DNA of 33,909 bases, taken from contig SHBD01000002.1 in assembly GCA_004212735.1 (NCBI GenBank), positions 220,323-254,231 on the forward strand. Reading direction: 5' to 3'. The translations under genes were made by a program, and so were the position numbers. Below the pieces are notes generated by a model. The model made no database searches. It saw only the letters and a program-made list of their open reading frames with translations, and was not told where the DNA came from. Each line of letters starts with the position of its first letter. Positions within the stretch are counted from its first letter, which is position 1. Source of the stretch: SAR116 cluster bacterium (lineage in GTDB: Bacteria; Pseudomonadota; Alphaproteobacteria; Puniceispirillales; Puniceispirillaceae). Positions 8,877 to 17,757 of the stretch are shown piece by piece.

Positions 8877-8894
8877 ATGTTAATTTGTTAACAT
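8877..8894. promoter_or_regulatory. 18-bp dyad, candidate operator of the XRE regulator
   Basis: ATGTTAA (8877-8883), spacer TTTG, TTAACAT (8888-8894) is a perfect seven-base inverted repeat. It ends 27 bases before the XRE start, within an AT-rich 151-base divergent region shared with the aminotransferase gene. A second looser dyad, GTTGTT...AACAAC, lies at about 8840-8867. Autoregulation is common for this family; the assignment is inferred from position and symmetry. Confidence 0.4.
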
Positions 8895-8921
8895 TGATGT
8901 AAATTGTGACCGGAGACAATC

Positions 8922-10328
8922 ATGCAAAAGGCTTTTGTCGGCTCGAAGCTGCGACAACTTCGTCGCGACAGGGGGCAAACCCAGGCAGAGATGGCGGCTG
9001 TGCTCGGGATCAGCGCCGCCTATGTCAATATGCTAGAAAAGAACCAACGCAGCCTCTCGGTCAGCGTTCTCATGACGCTGTCTGACAATTACGGCGTTGA
9101 TTGGAGGGACCTTGTTTCTGACAAAAGTTCGGCCGTTCTCGCAGATTTGCGTGCCGCCATTCAGGATCCGTTTTTTAGCGTCAGTCGCCCAGATTTAGAT
9201 GAGTTAAGGGCCGCTGTAGATCAATCGCCACTTCTGGTTGAGGGGTTTTTGAAACTTTACAAAAGCCATCATACGACACTTGAAAAAATGATGCAGCTTG
9301 GCACGGAGCGAATGCCAGAGGAGCTTTTGCGCTCCTCGCCCGAAACAACCATCCATGATTTTTTCCGTGACAATTCAAATCATTTTGACCTGCTGGAACA
9401 AGCCGCAGAATCACTGGCGCGCGAAGAACCCCATGAGCCAGATGACGTGCAATTTGTCTTGAAACGACGGCTGCAGCAACGTCACGGGTTCTCCGTTATG
9501 ACCAGCCCTGTCGAAAAGATGGGAGATTCGCTCAGGATTTTTGATGAGGAGCAGAAGATCATCCGCCTGTCAGAAGCACTGGATCATCAGAACAGAACCT
9601 TTCAACTGGCTCATATTCTGTGTTTCACCGAATTTGGTGACATTCTGAATACATTGACGACCGATGCCAATCTGTATTCGCCAGCGAATGTAAAACGTTG
9701 TCATGTGGAACTTGCCAACTATTTCGCCGCCGCTTTTTTAATGCCATATGAGACCTTCATCACCCGGGCAGAGGAAACACGGTACGATTTGGACCGAATC
9801 GCTTCCGCCTTCTCAGTGTCATGCGAGCAGGCCTCACAGCGATTGACCACCCTGCAGCGCGATGGACGGCGTGGTGTTCCCTTCTTTTTTCTTCGTGTGG
9901 ACAAAGCGGGCAATGTCACCAAGCGGTTCAACGCGACCTCGTTCAGCATCGCCGAGCATGGGGGCGCCTGCCCGGTATGGAACCTCCATACATCGTTCCG
10001 CACGCCTGGTGTGATCTTGCCGCAAATTGTCGAATTACCCGATGGTGAGCGGTTTCTGACTTTAAGCCGAACCACGGAACGTCCAGTCTATTCAATGGAA
10101 ACGCAGGACCGCAGACTTGCCATTTCACTTGGCTGTGAGATCAAGCATGCTCGCAAGATCATCTATTCTAGCGCGATAGACTGGTCCGAAGATGAAAATG
10201 TCAGCAAGATCGGCATTAATTGTCATCTATGCCCCCGGCGAAACTGCGCGCAACGGGCGCACGATCCGATCATCACTGAGCTTTCGACAAATACGAACCG
10301 ACGCGGAGAGACACGTTACGAGAGTTAG
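8922..10328 (+). CDS. XRE-family regulator with IrrE/ImmA-like and DUF2083 C-terminal regions (ScfR/RamB type)
   Basis: This 468-residue transcription factor resembles the short-chain acyl-responsive ScfR/RamB/PrpR group that controls acetate, propionate or glyoxylate metabolism. Residues 8-60 form a helix-turn-helix (LRQLRRDRGQTQAEMAAVLG then SAAYVNMLEKNQRSLS). The middle region corresponds to the ImmA/IrrE-like domain (RTFQLAHILCFTEFGDIL, later HVELANYFAAAFLMPYE), but I see no HExxH zinc-protease motif, so proteolysis is unlikely. The C-terminus has the family's cysteine cluster, INCHLCPRRNCAQRA. The ATG at 8922 follows CGGAGA. It is divergent from the aminotransferase gene and converges on the methyltransferase gene, whose stop codon it overlaps. 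A CoA ester or glyoxylate-pathway metabolite as ligand is inference. Confidence 0.88.
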   Translation: MQKAFVGSKLRQLRRDRGQTQAEMAAVLGISAAYVNMLEKNQRSLSVSVLMTLSDNYGVDWRDLVSDKSSAVLADLRAAIQDPFFSVSRPDLDELRAAVDQSPLLVEGFLKLYKSHHTTLEKMMQLGTERMPEELLRSSPETTIHDFFRDNSNHFDLLEQAAESLAREEPHEPDDVQFVLKRRLQQRHGFSVMTSPVEKMGDSLRIFDEEQKIIRLSEALDHQNRTFQLAHILCFTEFGDILNTLTTDANLYSPANVKRCHVELANYFAAAFLMPYETFITRAEETRYDLDRIASAFSVSCEQASQRLTTLQRDGRRGVPFFFLRVDKAGNVTKRFNATSFSIAEHGGACPVWNLHTSFRTPGVILPQIVELPDGERFLTLSRTTERPVYSMETQDRRLAISLGCEIKHARKIIYSSAIDWSEDENVSKIGINCHLCPRRNCAQRAHDPIITELSTNTNRRGETRYES

Positions 10329-11908
10329 AAATCGGTTGGCGCGCCGCCTTCAGCCTTGCGCCGTTCGACAAAATCGGCGAGTGCCTCACGTCTGCTTTCT
10401 TCAAGAGGCGGAGCTTCAAATTCCTCAATAATCTGCTTGAAGAGTTTGTTTGCCCGCTCTGGCGTTCGCACACCACCTGACGCGTTCCACGCTTCAAAAT
10501 TCCGCCAATCGCTGACGAATGGCTCATAAAAGGCAGTCTGATAACGATCCTGGGTGTGCTGGATACCGAAGAAATGGCCTGATGGCCCAACCTCGTTGAT
10601 GGCATCAACGGCGATGGCGTCAGGTGAAGCATCCCATACGCTGGGTTCCATGTAACGCTGGATCATCTGCAGCATCTCACAATCCATAATCAACTTCTCG
10701 GGGCATGCAATCAGGCCGCCCTCCAACCAGCCGGCAGCATGATAAACCATGTTGGTGCCAGACTGCACCGCCGACCACAGCGAGTTTGATGTCTCCCAAA
10801 TGGACTGTCCGTCCGGCACATTGGCAGCGCAGACGCCCGATGCACGCATTGGCAAGCCATAAAAACGCGCCATTTGACCAGTGATCTGTGTGGCGCGCAT
10901 ATATTCAGGCGTGCCAAAGGCCGGTGCACCTGATTTCATGTCCACGTTTGATGTGAAGGTTCCGATAACACAGCAACAGCCCGGCTGCACATATTGAAAC
11001 AAGGTGATCGCCGCCAGAGCTTCGGCGATGGAAAGCGTCACAGCACCAGTCATGGTTACAGGTGCCATTGCTCCGGCAAGGGTGAACGGCGTTACGATCA
11101 CTGCCTGTCCGCGCCGGATCAGGCGCAGACACCCATCAATCATCGGTTGGTCATGTTTGAGCGGGGACGTTGAATTGATATTGGTAAACATGTGGGGCTT
11201 TGCGGAAAATTCCTCCTCGTCCAATCCACCTGCAATTTTCACCATCTCCATCACATCTTCGACTCGCTCCTTGCCCAGAGAATAGGCGTGCGCAACCTTG
11301 TCGGTCAGCAACAGTTTGTCATATAGAACATCCAGATGCCGCACAGAGGCATGAATATCCACCGGCTCCACCGGATAGCCGCCAACAAAATGGATGCAGT
11401 TGAAATATTGGGACAGTTTGATGAGATTTGCGCATTGTTCGCGGGTTCCGGGCATTTTCTGCCCGAGATCAACATCATAGTAGTTCGGTGGCGATGAAAC
11501 ATTGCCAAAGAGAATATGTTTGCCACCTATGACAAGTTCGCGATCAGGGTTGCGCGGGGTAATGGTAAACTCGTCCGGTGCCTTTGGGATCATTTCCATC
11601 ACCCATTCCCGGTCCATTTTTACATTGGTGCCATCAACCAGGCATCCAGCCTCGCGGAAGAGTGCCTGCGCCTCCTCATTGAGAAACTCGATCCCCGTTT
11701 CTTCCAGGATTCGCATTGCGCCGTCATGGATCGCCGCGACGCCCTGTTCGTCCAGAGGTTCGGTCGGTTGATCATAATTGACTGGCAGACGCCATGGCAT
11801 CTGCTTGAACAAGTCTTCACCTCGGCGCGCCGCGTTTGCCGCGCGGCCACCCGAACGCACCCTGCGTCCCCCGCGGCCACCGCCAACGTCGGGTAATTTG
11901 TCGTCCAT
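10325..11908 (-). CDS. Trimethylamine methyltransferase (MttB) family protein, non-pyrrolysine
   Basis: This protein of about 527 residues belongs to the MttB superfamily (COG5598), whose non-pyrrolysine members demethylate quaternary amines such as glycine betaine, proline betaine or carnitine and pass the methyl group to a corrinoid protein. The whole frame is open without an internal TAG, so no pyrrolysine is used. Recognisable parts are the N-terminal Gly/Arg-rich stretch (GGGRGGRRVRSGGRAA), AIHDGAMRILEETGIEF near residue 60, and VGPSGHFFGIQHT near the C-terminus. I prefer the ATG at 11908 over one ten codons upstream because GGGGGA sits six bases before it. No corrinoid protein or methylcorrinoid:folate methyltransferase gene is nearby, so partner and substrate are unknown. 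Its stop codon overlaps that of the convergent regulator gene. Confidence 0.87.
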   Translation of the reverse strand: MDDKLPDVGGGRGGRRVRSGGRAANAARRGEDLFKQMPWRLPVNYDQPTEPLDEQGVAAIHDGAMRILEETGIEFLNEEAQALFREAGCLVDGTNVKMDREWVMEMIPKAPDEFTITPRNPDRELVIGGKHILFGNVSSPPNYYDVDLGQKMPGTREQCANLIKLSQYFNCIHFVGGYPVEPVDIHASVRHLDVLYDKLLLTDKVAHAYSLGKERVEDVMEMVKIAGGLDEEEFSAKPHMFTNINSTSPLKHDQPMIDGCLRLIRRGQAVIVTPFTLAGAMAPVTMTGAVTLSIAEALAAITLFQYVQPGCCCVIGTFTSNVDMKSGAPAFGTPEYMRATQITGQMARFYGLPMRASGVCAANVPDGQSIWETSNSLWSAVQSGTNMVYHAAGWLEGGLIACPEKLIMDCEMLQMIQRYMEPSVWDASPDAIAVDAINEVGPSGHFFGIQHTQDRYQTAFYEPFVSDWRNFEAWNASGGVRTPERANKLFKQIIEEFEAPPLEESRREALADFVERRKAEGGAPTDF

Positions 11909-12039
11909 GGATAGTCCCCCATCTTGGCGATGCACCATGTCTTAAACACTGCAACCACATCACCGACAAATCTTGATTACGCTTTTCGCCGCTTGTCAAA
12001 CATTTCTGATTAAAGTTACCAGAATTAAATAGTTTGGGG

Positions 12040-12825
12040 TCATGTCAATCTGAGCGACAAACAGGACATGCCCCCATCAATTTTTGCGCATTCGCTGTTG
12101 TTGACGGGTCTGACATTAAAGCCAGCAGACTCAAGGCGTGCTTTGGTCGCTGGAAACCCAGCCGGCATGATCACCAGGTCATTGAAGCGGATGGCATTGG
12201 CTGCTGCCTCTTCGCCCTCGCAGGTCAGAATGACCTCATAAGCGGAGAAACAGCCAGACGAAGCAAGCCTTGGTGTCGAGAGGACAACACCATCATCCAG
12301 AAGAGAACAATCGGTCTTGAAATGCAGTACACCCGGCGGCGTATTGACTGTGCGAACGTAATAGCCCCACTCACCCACAATCTGCGTCAAAGCGGCAATG
12401 CCGTCAGCATTGGTCCGCTCGGAAGTGCCTACGAGAATTTCAGTGCCAGTAATCAAAATGTCGCCACCTTCAATATTGGCAGGGCGAGAGATTTGATGCG
12501 TCTCATCAAACAGATGCGCAATATCAGCACGCATCGATGCCACTTCACCAGCCCGAGATGGGGCACCGGGCGACATGAAGATAACCCCTTCAGGAAGGCA
12601 CAAAGCCGTGTCCTCGACAAAATGCGCATCGGGGAAAGCCGGCAATGCCGGTAGGGTAATCACATCGGCGCCAGTGCTGGCCAGCACAGAGCGGTAATCG
12701 ACATGATCAGCCAACATTTGATCAATGGATGGCATGCCCTGATCGACCGCCCGCAAGCCATCAACCGCATTTTGGCAGGGTAAACGCGTAATCGCCGTTG
12801 CAAACCTTGTAACGCCGGCTGTCAT
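12040..12825 (-). CDS. Dimethylarginine dimethylaminohydrolase family (amidinotransferase fold)
   Basis: This 261-residue enzyme of the guanidino-modifying superfamily most resembles DDAH, which hydrolyses N-omega-methylated arginines to citrulline and mono- or dimethylamine. Active-site elements are all visible: FVEDTA with Glu71 and Asp72, the NIEGGDIL substrate loop (117-124), catalytic His168 in GVLHFKTDCSLL and nucleophile Cys255 in GGMSCLSLR. The length fits DDAH better than arginine deiminase (about 400). The ATG at 12825 has GGGAG ten bases upstream. It lies upstream of the MttB-family gene on the same strand in separate transcription order (the methyltransferase start is on its far side), with 131 bases between them. 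A role in methylarginine use as nitrogen source is likely but inferred from the family. Confidence 0.86.
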   Translation of the reverse strand: MTAGVTRFATAITRLPCQNAVDGLRAVDQGMPSIDQMLADHVDYRSVLASTGADVITLPALPAFPDAHFVEDTALCLPEGVIFMSPGAPSRAGEVASMRADIAHLFDETHQISRPANIEGGDILITGTEILVGTSERTNADGIAALTQIVGEWGYYVRTVNTPPGVLHFKTDCSLLDDGVVLSTPRLASSGCFSAYEVILTCEGEEAAANAIRFNDLVIMPAGFPATKARLESAGFNVRPVNNSECAKIDGGMSCLSLRLT

Positions 12826-12934
12826 ATTGCCAAATCTCCCTGTTCAAAAGTAGCTTTCGCTGCGACTATCCAAGCGCGCCTTCCGCGTGTTTGCATCAGA
12901 TTTTTTTATCTGTCATTGTCATTGATACCCTAGG

Positions 12935-14113
12935 ATGCAAATGGTCGAACTGGATCGAGTCATTGCAATGACCCCACCACATTCTTTCACCCTTGATGTT
13001 CCAGAAAAGACGATTGCCAAAATCAAAAAACGGGTCGCCACTTTTCCCTGGCATGAAATGCCGGATGACGGAGGCTGGGAGTACGGGGTCAATCTCAATT
13101 ACATGCGTGAATTCTGCACCTATTGGGTTGAGAATTTTGACTGGTTTAAACAACAGGATGCGATCAATCGCTTCAATCATGATAGCACAGCTATTGATGA
13201 AATCGATTTACATTTCATTCATGAAAAAGGCAGTGGTGAAAATGCCAACCCCTTGATCATCAGCCATGGCTGGCCCGGATCGGTGGTTGAATTCATCGAT
13301 TTCATCGATTTGTTGGCACATCCTGAACGCCATGGCGGTAATATTGAGGATGCCTTTGATGTGGTTGCACCATCATTACCCGGCTTTGGCTTTTCCGGCC
13401 GCCCTCCCCGTCCGTGGGGACCGCGACGCATGGCACAAACCCTCAACAGTTTGATGACCAAGACTTTGGGATACAACAGCTACATTGCTCAGGGCGGCGA
13501 CTGGGGCGGTGCGATCTCCAGCTTTCTTGGCTTTGATCACGCACCAGCCTGCCGAGCCATCCATATCAATATCTTGACAATGCGCCATCCCGGCGGCCCG
13601 CAAACACCCGCAGAGGTGATGTGGGAAAGACAATTCAAAGAGGATCAGATCGTGGAAGATGGCTACCGGACACAACAAGCAACCAAACCACAGACGCTGA
13701 GCTATGCGATGATGGACAGTCCTGTCGGTGTCGCCGCCTGGATTCTTGAGAAGATGAATTCATGGTCGGATACAGTCGGCGATGACGTAGAGAGCGTTTA
13801 CACTAAAGACCAGCTACTGACCAATATCATGGTCTATATAGTCACCCGCACCTTCAACACGGCTTCTTGGATATACTATGGACGGCGCGAAGAGGGTGGG
13901 AGAATCCTCTCGCCGGAAGGACATCGCGTTGAGGTGCCAACTGCCTGCGCGCTGTTTCCCAAAGAATTATTGAGCTGGCCGCCGCGTAGCTACGCCGAAC
14001 GCCTCTACAACATCCGACAATGGACAGAAATGCCACATGGCGGACATTTTGCGGCGATGGAACAACCAGAGTTGTTGGTCGATGATATCCGAAAATTTGC
14101 CCGCAACCTCTAA
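12935..14113 (+). CDS. Epoxide hydrolase, EHN-type alpha/beta hydrolase
   Basis: This protein of up to 392 residues has the N-terminal epoxide-hydrolase domain followed by an alpha/beta-hydrolase core, and would open epoxides to diols. The oxyanion element HGWPGS is at 111-116. The nucleophile is Asp189 in QGGDWGG and the base is His371 in HGGHFAAMEQPELL. SLPGFGFSGRP (147-157) is typical of the microsomal-like group. Three starts are possible: ATG at 12935, 12941 and 12968. The second has AGGA five bases upstream and the third places the N-terminus at TPPHSFTLDVP, where homologues usually begin, so the annotated start is uncertain. It is divergent from the DDAH-like gene and converges on the ABC-F gene with 17 bases between. 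The substrate is unknown. Confidence 0.9.
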   Translation: MQMVELDRVIAMTPPHSFTLDVPEKTIAKIKKRVATFPWHEMPDDGGWEYGVNLNYMREFCTYWVENFDWFKQQDAINRFNHDSTAIDEIDLHFIHEKGSGENANPLIISHGWPGSVVEFIDFIDLLAHPERHGGNIEDAFDVVAPSLPGFGFSGRPPRPWGPRRMAQTLNSLMTKTLGYNSYIAQGGDWGGAISSFLGFDHAPACRAIHINILTMRHPGGPQTPAEVMWERQFKEDQIVEDGYRTQQATKPQTLSYAMMDSPVGVAAWILEKMNSWSDTVGDDVESVYTKDQLLTNIMVYIVTRTFNTASWIYYGRREEGGRILSPEGHRVEVPTACALFPKELLSWPPRSYAERLYNIRQWTEMPHGGHFAAMEQPELLVDDIRKFARNL

Positions 14114-14130
14114 TTCAACAGGATGGGATT

Positions 14131-16026
14131 CTATTGTCCAAAGGCCTGTTCCAGTGCTTCCTGTGCCTCCAGCCAGGCTTCCTCAACAGCCACCAACTGG
14201 TCACTGATGGTGGTCATCTCCTGTCCAATATCAGCGATTTCCCCCGCAGTTTTGCTGTCATAGAAGCCAGGCTGCGCCATCAGGGACTGAAGCCGCTCCT
14301 TGCGCACCTGTAAATCCATCATCTCCCGCTCGCACTTGCTTACCGCCATTCGCAGCTGTTTTGTGCCCTGGCGGCGCTCCTTCATCGACGAGCCATGGGA
14401 CCCGGATGACTTCGCCTCGGTTGAAACTTCATCGGCCGCATTGCTTGTCTTGACCTTTCCGCCGCCACGTTGCGAGAGCAACAGGCGCTTGTAGTCGTCC
14501 ATATCACCATCGAAAGGGCTGACTTGGCCATTACGCACAATCCAAAGCGTATCAGCGACTGTTTCAACCAGATGTGGGTCATGACTGACAAGAATGACAG
14601 CACCCTGATAGTCATTGAGCGCATGAACCAGCGCTTCCCGGCTCTCAATATCCAGATGATTGGTGGGCTCATCCAGTATCAAAATATGCGGTGCATCAAT
14701 CGCCGCCATGGCCATTAAAAGGCGCGCCTTCTGACCACCAGAAAGCCGCTCAACGGGGTTTTCAACGATATCCGCGCCAATGCCTGCCGCCCCAAGCCGC
14801 GCCCTAATTTTTGTCGGCACTTCCTTGGGGCGCAAGCGCATCATGTGCCACAGGGGCGTCTCGCCAGGAACCAGCTCGTCAAGTTGATGTTGTGCAAAAA
14901 AACCAACACGCAGCTTGCCAGATTTAACAATGCTGCCGTCAATCAGGGGCAGCCTGTCCGCGAACAATTTTGACAATGTTGACTTGCCCTCGCCATTCGC
15001 GCCAAGAAGCGCGATTCTGTCATCCTGGTCGAGACGAAGATCAAGGCCGCGCAAAACCGGTTTGCCATCATAGCCTACACTGCCCTTCTCAAGCGTCATC
15101 AGCGGAGGCGGCAATGGATCTGGAGTGGGAAAGGCAAAAGACGCCACCGCATTTTCCGAGAGCGCGGCAATCGGTTGCATTTTTTCCAGCTGTTTGAGGC
15201 GGGATTGTGCCTGTCGCGCCTTCGAAGCCTTATACCGGAACCTGTCAACGAAACTCTGAATATGCGCACGCTGGGCATCCTGCTTGCGTTTCATTGATTG
15301 TTGCTGTTCCAGCTTCAACCGGCGCTCGGCGTCAAACTGATCATATGTTCCCGTGTAGTAATGCAATTTCAGATCGGTTAGATGCAAAATGGAGGTGACG
15401 GATTTATTGAGCAATTCGCGGTCATGTGAAATGACAAGCGCGGTGCGCGCATATTTTGCGAGAAAATTCTCCAGCCAGACCGTACCCTCTAGATCAAGAT
15501 AGTTGGTCGGCTCATCCAGCAACAACAAATCTGGCCCTGAGAACAGCACTGCAGCAAGGGCCACCCGCATCCTCCATCCACCAGAAAATTCATGGCACGG
15601 GCGTGCCTGTGCCGCCTGATTAAAGCCAAGGCCCGAGAGAATTGTGGCCGCCCGCGCCTCAGCTGAATAGGCATCAATATCAACAAGACGAAGCTGAATG
15701 TCGGCGATGCGCATTGGATCGGTAGCACTTTCCGCCTCACGCATCAATGCCTGACGTTCGCTATCCGCTGCGAGCACTGTCTCAAGAAGTGAGATATCGT
15801 TTGCTGGCGCCTCTTGGTCGACGCCCCCGATGCGAAATCGTGCCGGAATTTCAATTGACCCAGAATCCAATGCCCATTCCCCGCGTATCAGCCTGAAGAG
15901 CGAGGTCTTACCCGTTCCATTGCGACCCACGATGCCGGCTTTGTGGCCTGTCGGGATGGTCGCCGACGCGTTCTCGAACAGCGGCTTTCCATCGATCGCA
16001 AAGAAAATGTTCTGTAGCTTTAACAT
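14131..16026 (-). CDS. ABC-F family ATPase (Uup/YheS-like)
   Basis: This soluble protein carries two ABC ATPase domains and no membrane segments, as in ABC-F factors that act on ribosomes. Domain 1 has GRNGTGKTS at about 34-42, the signature FSGGWRMR and Walker B LLLLDEPTN. Domain 2 has GANGEGKST, LSGGQKARL and ILILDEPTN. Between them lies a basic linker (RRLKLEQQQSMKRKQDAQRA, the P-site tRNA-interaction motif region). The C-terminus is a predicted coiled coil (KCEREMMDLQVRKERLQSL onward). I start it at the ATG at 16026, where the protein begins MLKLQNIFFA as in relatives; an ATG at 16053 or TTG at 16062 would add 9 or 12 residues. It is a stand-alone gene, divergent from the PLP lyase gene. 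Resistance versus housekeeping function cannot be told. Confidence 0.93.
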   Translation of the reverse strand: MLKLQNIFFAIDGKPLFENASATIPTGHKAGIVGRNGTGKTSLFRLIRGEWALDSGSIEIPARFRIGGVDQEAPANDISLLETVLAADSERQALMREAESATDPMRIADIQLRLVDIDAYSAEARAATILSGLGFNQAAQARPCHEFSGGWRMRVALAAVLFSGPDLLLLDEPTNYLDLEGTVWLENFLAKYARTALVISHDRELLNKSVTSILHLTDLKLHYYTGTYDQFDAERRLKLEQQQSMKRKQDAQRAHIQSFVDRFRYKASKARQAQSRLKQLEKMQPIAALSENAVASFAFPTPDPLPPPLMTLEKGSVGYDGKPVLRGLDLRLDQDDRIALLGANGEGKSTLSKLFADRLPLIDGSIVKSGKLRVGFFAQHQLDELVPGETPLWHMMRLRPKEVPTKIRARLGAAGIGADIVENPVERLSGGQKARLLMAMAAIDAPHILILDEPTNHLDIESREALVHALNDYQGAVILVSHDPHLVETVADTLWIVRNGQVSPFDGDMDDYKRLLLSQRGGGKVKTSNAADEVSTEAKSSGSHGSSMKERRQGTKQLRMAVSKCEREMMDLQVRKERLQSLMAQPGFYDSKTAGEIADIGQEMTTISDQLVAVEEAWLEAQEALEQAFGQ

Positions 16027-16167
16027 GGCCGAAGAAGTGACGCGGTTTGTCATCTTTGTCAATCATGGCTGTACTGTCGCGGTCAATATCCGAATGGAAA
16101 ACAGCCAGCCTTGACTTACAAACCCTGTTGGGTGCAATCAGACACCACGCATGAAGGAGATTGATAC

Positions 16168-17331
16168 ATGGATTGGCGCACGAAACTTCTGGACCCCACA
16201 CCCCGATCGCGACGCGACTACAGATCGTTGGCAACGCCTGTTTACCGGGGTTCAACGGTGGTTTTTGACAATCAGGAGTCAGTCCAGGATGGGTGGCAAC
16301 AGGAAAAGCATGGCTACTCCTACGGCCTATATGGGACGCCAACATCACTCGAACTTGCCGCACGGATCACTCATCTAGAAGGCGCGCACAACAGTTTCAT
16401 CGTGCCCGGTGGGCAGGCAGCGATCGCTCTCGTCTACATGGCCTATTGCCGCGCCGGCAGTCATGCTTTGGTGCCGTTCTCCGCCTACGGCCCCAACAAG
16501 GAGATGGCAGAGGGCATTCTGCGCAATTTTGGCATCGAGGTTGAGGTCTATGACCCCCTGATCGGCGCAGGCATTTCGTCCTTGATCCGGGAAAACACAA
16601 GCCTGATCTGGTGCGAGAGTCCAGGCTCGGTGACGATGGAAGTTCAGGATGTGCCGGCGATAGTGCTAGCAGCGCAAGAAAGAGGTGTTGCCGTTGCACT
16701 TGATAACACCTACGCCGCTGGAGTGATGTTCGATGCTTTTTACCACGGAGTTGATGTCAGCATCCAGGCGCTGACCAAATATATTGGGGGGCATAGCGAT
16801 TTGCTTCTTGGCTCGGTTTCGGTCCGCGATGAGAGTGCCTTTGAGATGTTTGGGCCAGTTTATCGGCAATTGGGCCTGGCTGTCTCACCGGATGAGTGCA
16901 GTCTCGCGTTGCGTGGATTGCAGACCCTGCCAGTGCGACTTGGGCAACTTGAAACATCAACGCTGGAGGTTGCCTATTGGTTGGCAGAAAACCCACATAT
17001 CGCCACTGTCTATCATCCAGCTCTGCCATCCTGCCCTGGGCATGCGCATTGGAAGCGCGATTTTACCGGCTCGGCCAGCGTCTTTTCGTTTCTGCTCAAG
17101 GATCATTGTTCAACCCAACAGGCACAGGATTTCCTCAATAGATTACAAATTTTCAAGATTGGTCTAAGCTGGGGAGGTGTGAACAGTTTGGCCGTGGTTT
17201 ATCCAGATCTCGACCGGCCCGGGCAGGATTTTGGTGGGCGCCTTGTGCGCCTCAATATTGGCCTTGAAGCACCCTCAGACCTGATCGCCGATCTCGAGGC
17301 CGCTCTCGCCGGTATACCATCAGCTGGATAG
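16168..17331 (+). CDS. metC: Cystathionine beta-lyase-like Cys/Met metabolism PLP enzyme
   Basis: This 387-residue enzyme of the Cys/Met-metabolism PLP family most resembles alphaproteobacterial cystathionine beta-lyase, which forms homocysteine, pyruvate and ammonia in methionine synthesis. Motifs are LATPVYRGSTVVF at 21-33, YSYGLYGTPTSLELA at 50-64, Asp179 in ALDNTYAAG, Schiff-base Lys204 in QALTKYIGGHSD, and SWGGVNSLAV near the C-terminus. The start ATG at 16168 has AAGGAG nine bases upstream. A TTGACT at 16109 could be a -35 element, though no good -10 follows. It is a single gene between the ABC-F gene (divergent) and a small secreted-protein gene (convergent). Other lyases of the same fold, including those acting on cystine, are alternatives, so the symbol is tentative. 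Confidence 0.85.
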   Translation: MDWRTKLLDPTPRSRRDYRSLATPVYRGSTVVFDNQESVQDGWQQEKHGYSYGLYGTPTSLELAARITHLEGAHNSFIVPGGQAAIALVYMAYCRAGSHALVPFSAYGPNKEMAEGILRNFGIEVEVYDPLIGAGISSLIRENTSLIWCESPGSVTMEVQDVPAIVLAAQERGVAVALDNTYAAGVMFDAFYHGVDVSIQALTKYIGGHSDLLLGSVSVRDESAFEMFGPVYRQLGLAVSPDECSLALRGLQTLPVRLGQLETSTLEVAYWLAENPHIATVYHPALPSCPGHAHWKRDFTGSASVFSFLLKDHCSTQQAQDFLNRLQIFKIGLSWGGVNSLAVVYPDLDRPGQDFGGRLVRLNIGLEAPSDLIADLEAALAGIPSAG

Positions 17332-17385
17332 CCGCACTCATCCATCGGCATTGGCAAGCCGCACAATCAGGATCAACTTTCAGAT

Positions 17386-17757
17386 TTACTTGTCCTCGGC
17401 ATCCTTGAACGCCTTTACAAGACTTGCAATTGTCTTGGTCCCGCCTGGATCATAGCGGCAATCCATGGCAGCTGAACAGAAATCGCCAGCCATATTATAA
17501 ACGCCAAGGATTGTCTTGTTGGCACCCTTGTAAACGCATATCTGTTTGCCTTTATAGACGGTCTTGTTGGCAAGACGGCAGGTCGTCATTTTTGGTGCGT
17601 TGGAGAAACCCCGCCAAATTCTTTGCATTTTCTCAAAGCCCAATCCAAGGCCGCTTTTCTGGTCAGCGGCCATCGCGGGCGCATGAGCCACAGCCAATAT
17701 CCACGTCAAAAACAGCAGCTTCACGAGCTTTGACGCACTCATTGGCAAACTAGGCAC
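17386..17757 (-). CDS. Small secreted four-cysteine protein, function unknown
   Basis: I do not recognise this 123-residue protein. It begins with a basic, then strongly hydrophobic signal peptide (KLVKLLFLTWILAVAHAPA) with a likely cleavage after AMA at residue 30. The mature part of about 93 residues has four cysteines at 60, 74, 94 and 100, suggesting two disulfide bonds in the periplasm. It also has a repeated pattern of small residues (NKTVYKGKQICVYKGANKT) that reads as a short beta-hairpin, and a CRYDPGGTKTIASLV end. The start is GTG at 17757 (GGAGG upstream at 12 bases) or ATG at 17742; both keep the signal peptide. The gene stands alone between a convergent lyase gene and the phosphate block. 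A binding or envelope role is possible but unsupported. Confidence 0.7.
   Translation of the reverse strand: MPSLPMSASKLVKLLFLTWILAVAHAPAMAADQKSGLGLGFEKMQRIWRGFSNAPKMTTCRLANKTVYKGKQICVYKGANKTILGVYNMAGDFCSAAMDCRYDPGGTKTIASLVKAFKDAEDK

Noticed and set aside
10325-11908. Pyrrolysine (in-frame TAG) in the MttB-family gene
   Set aside because: The frame is open throughout without any internal TAG, so this is the non-pyrrolysine type.
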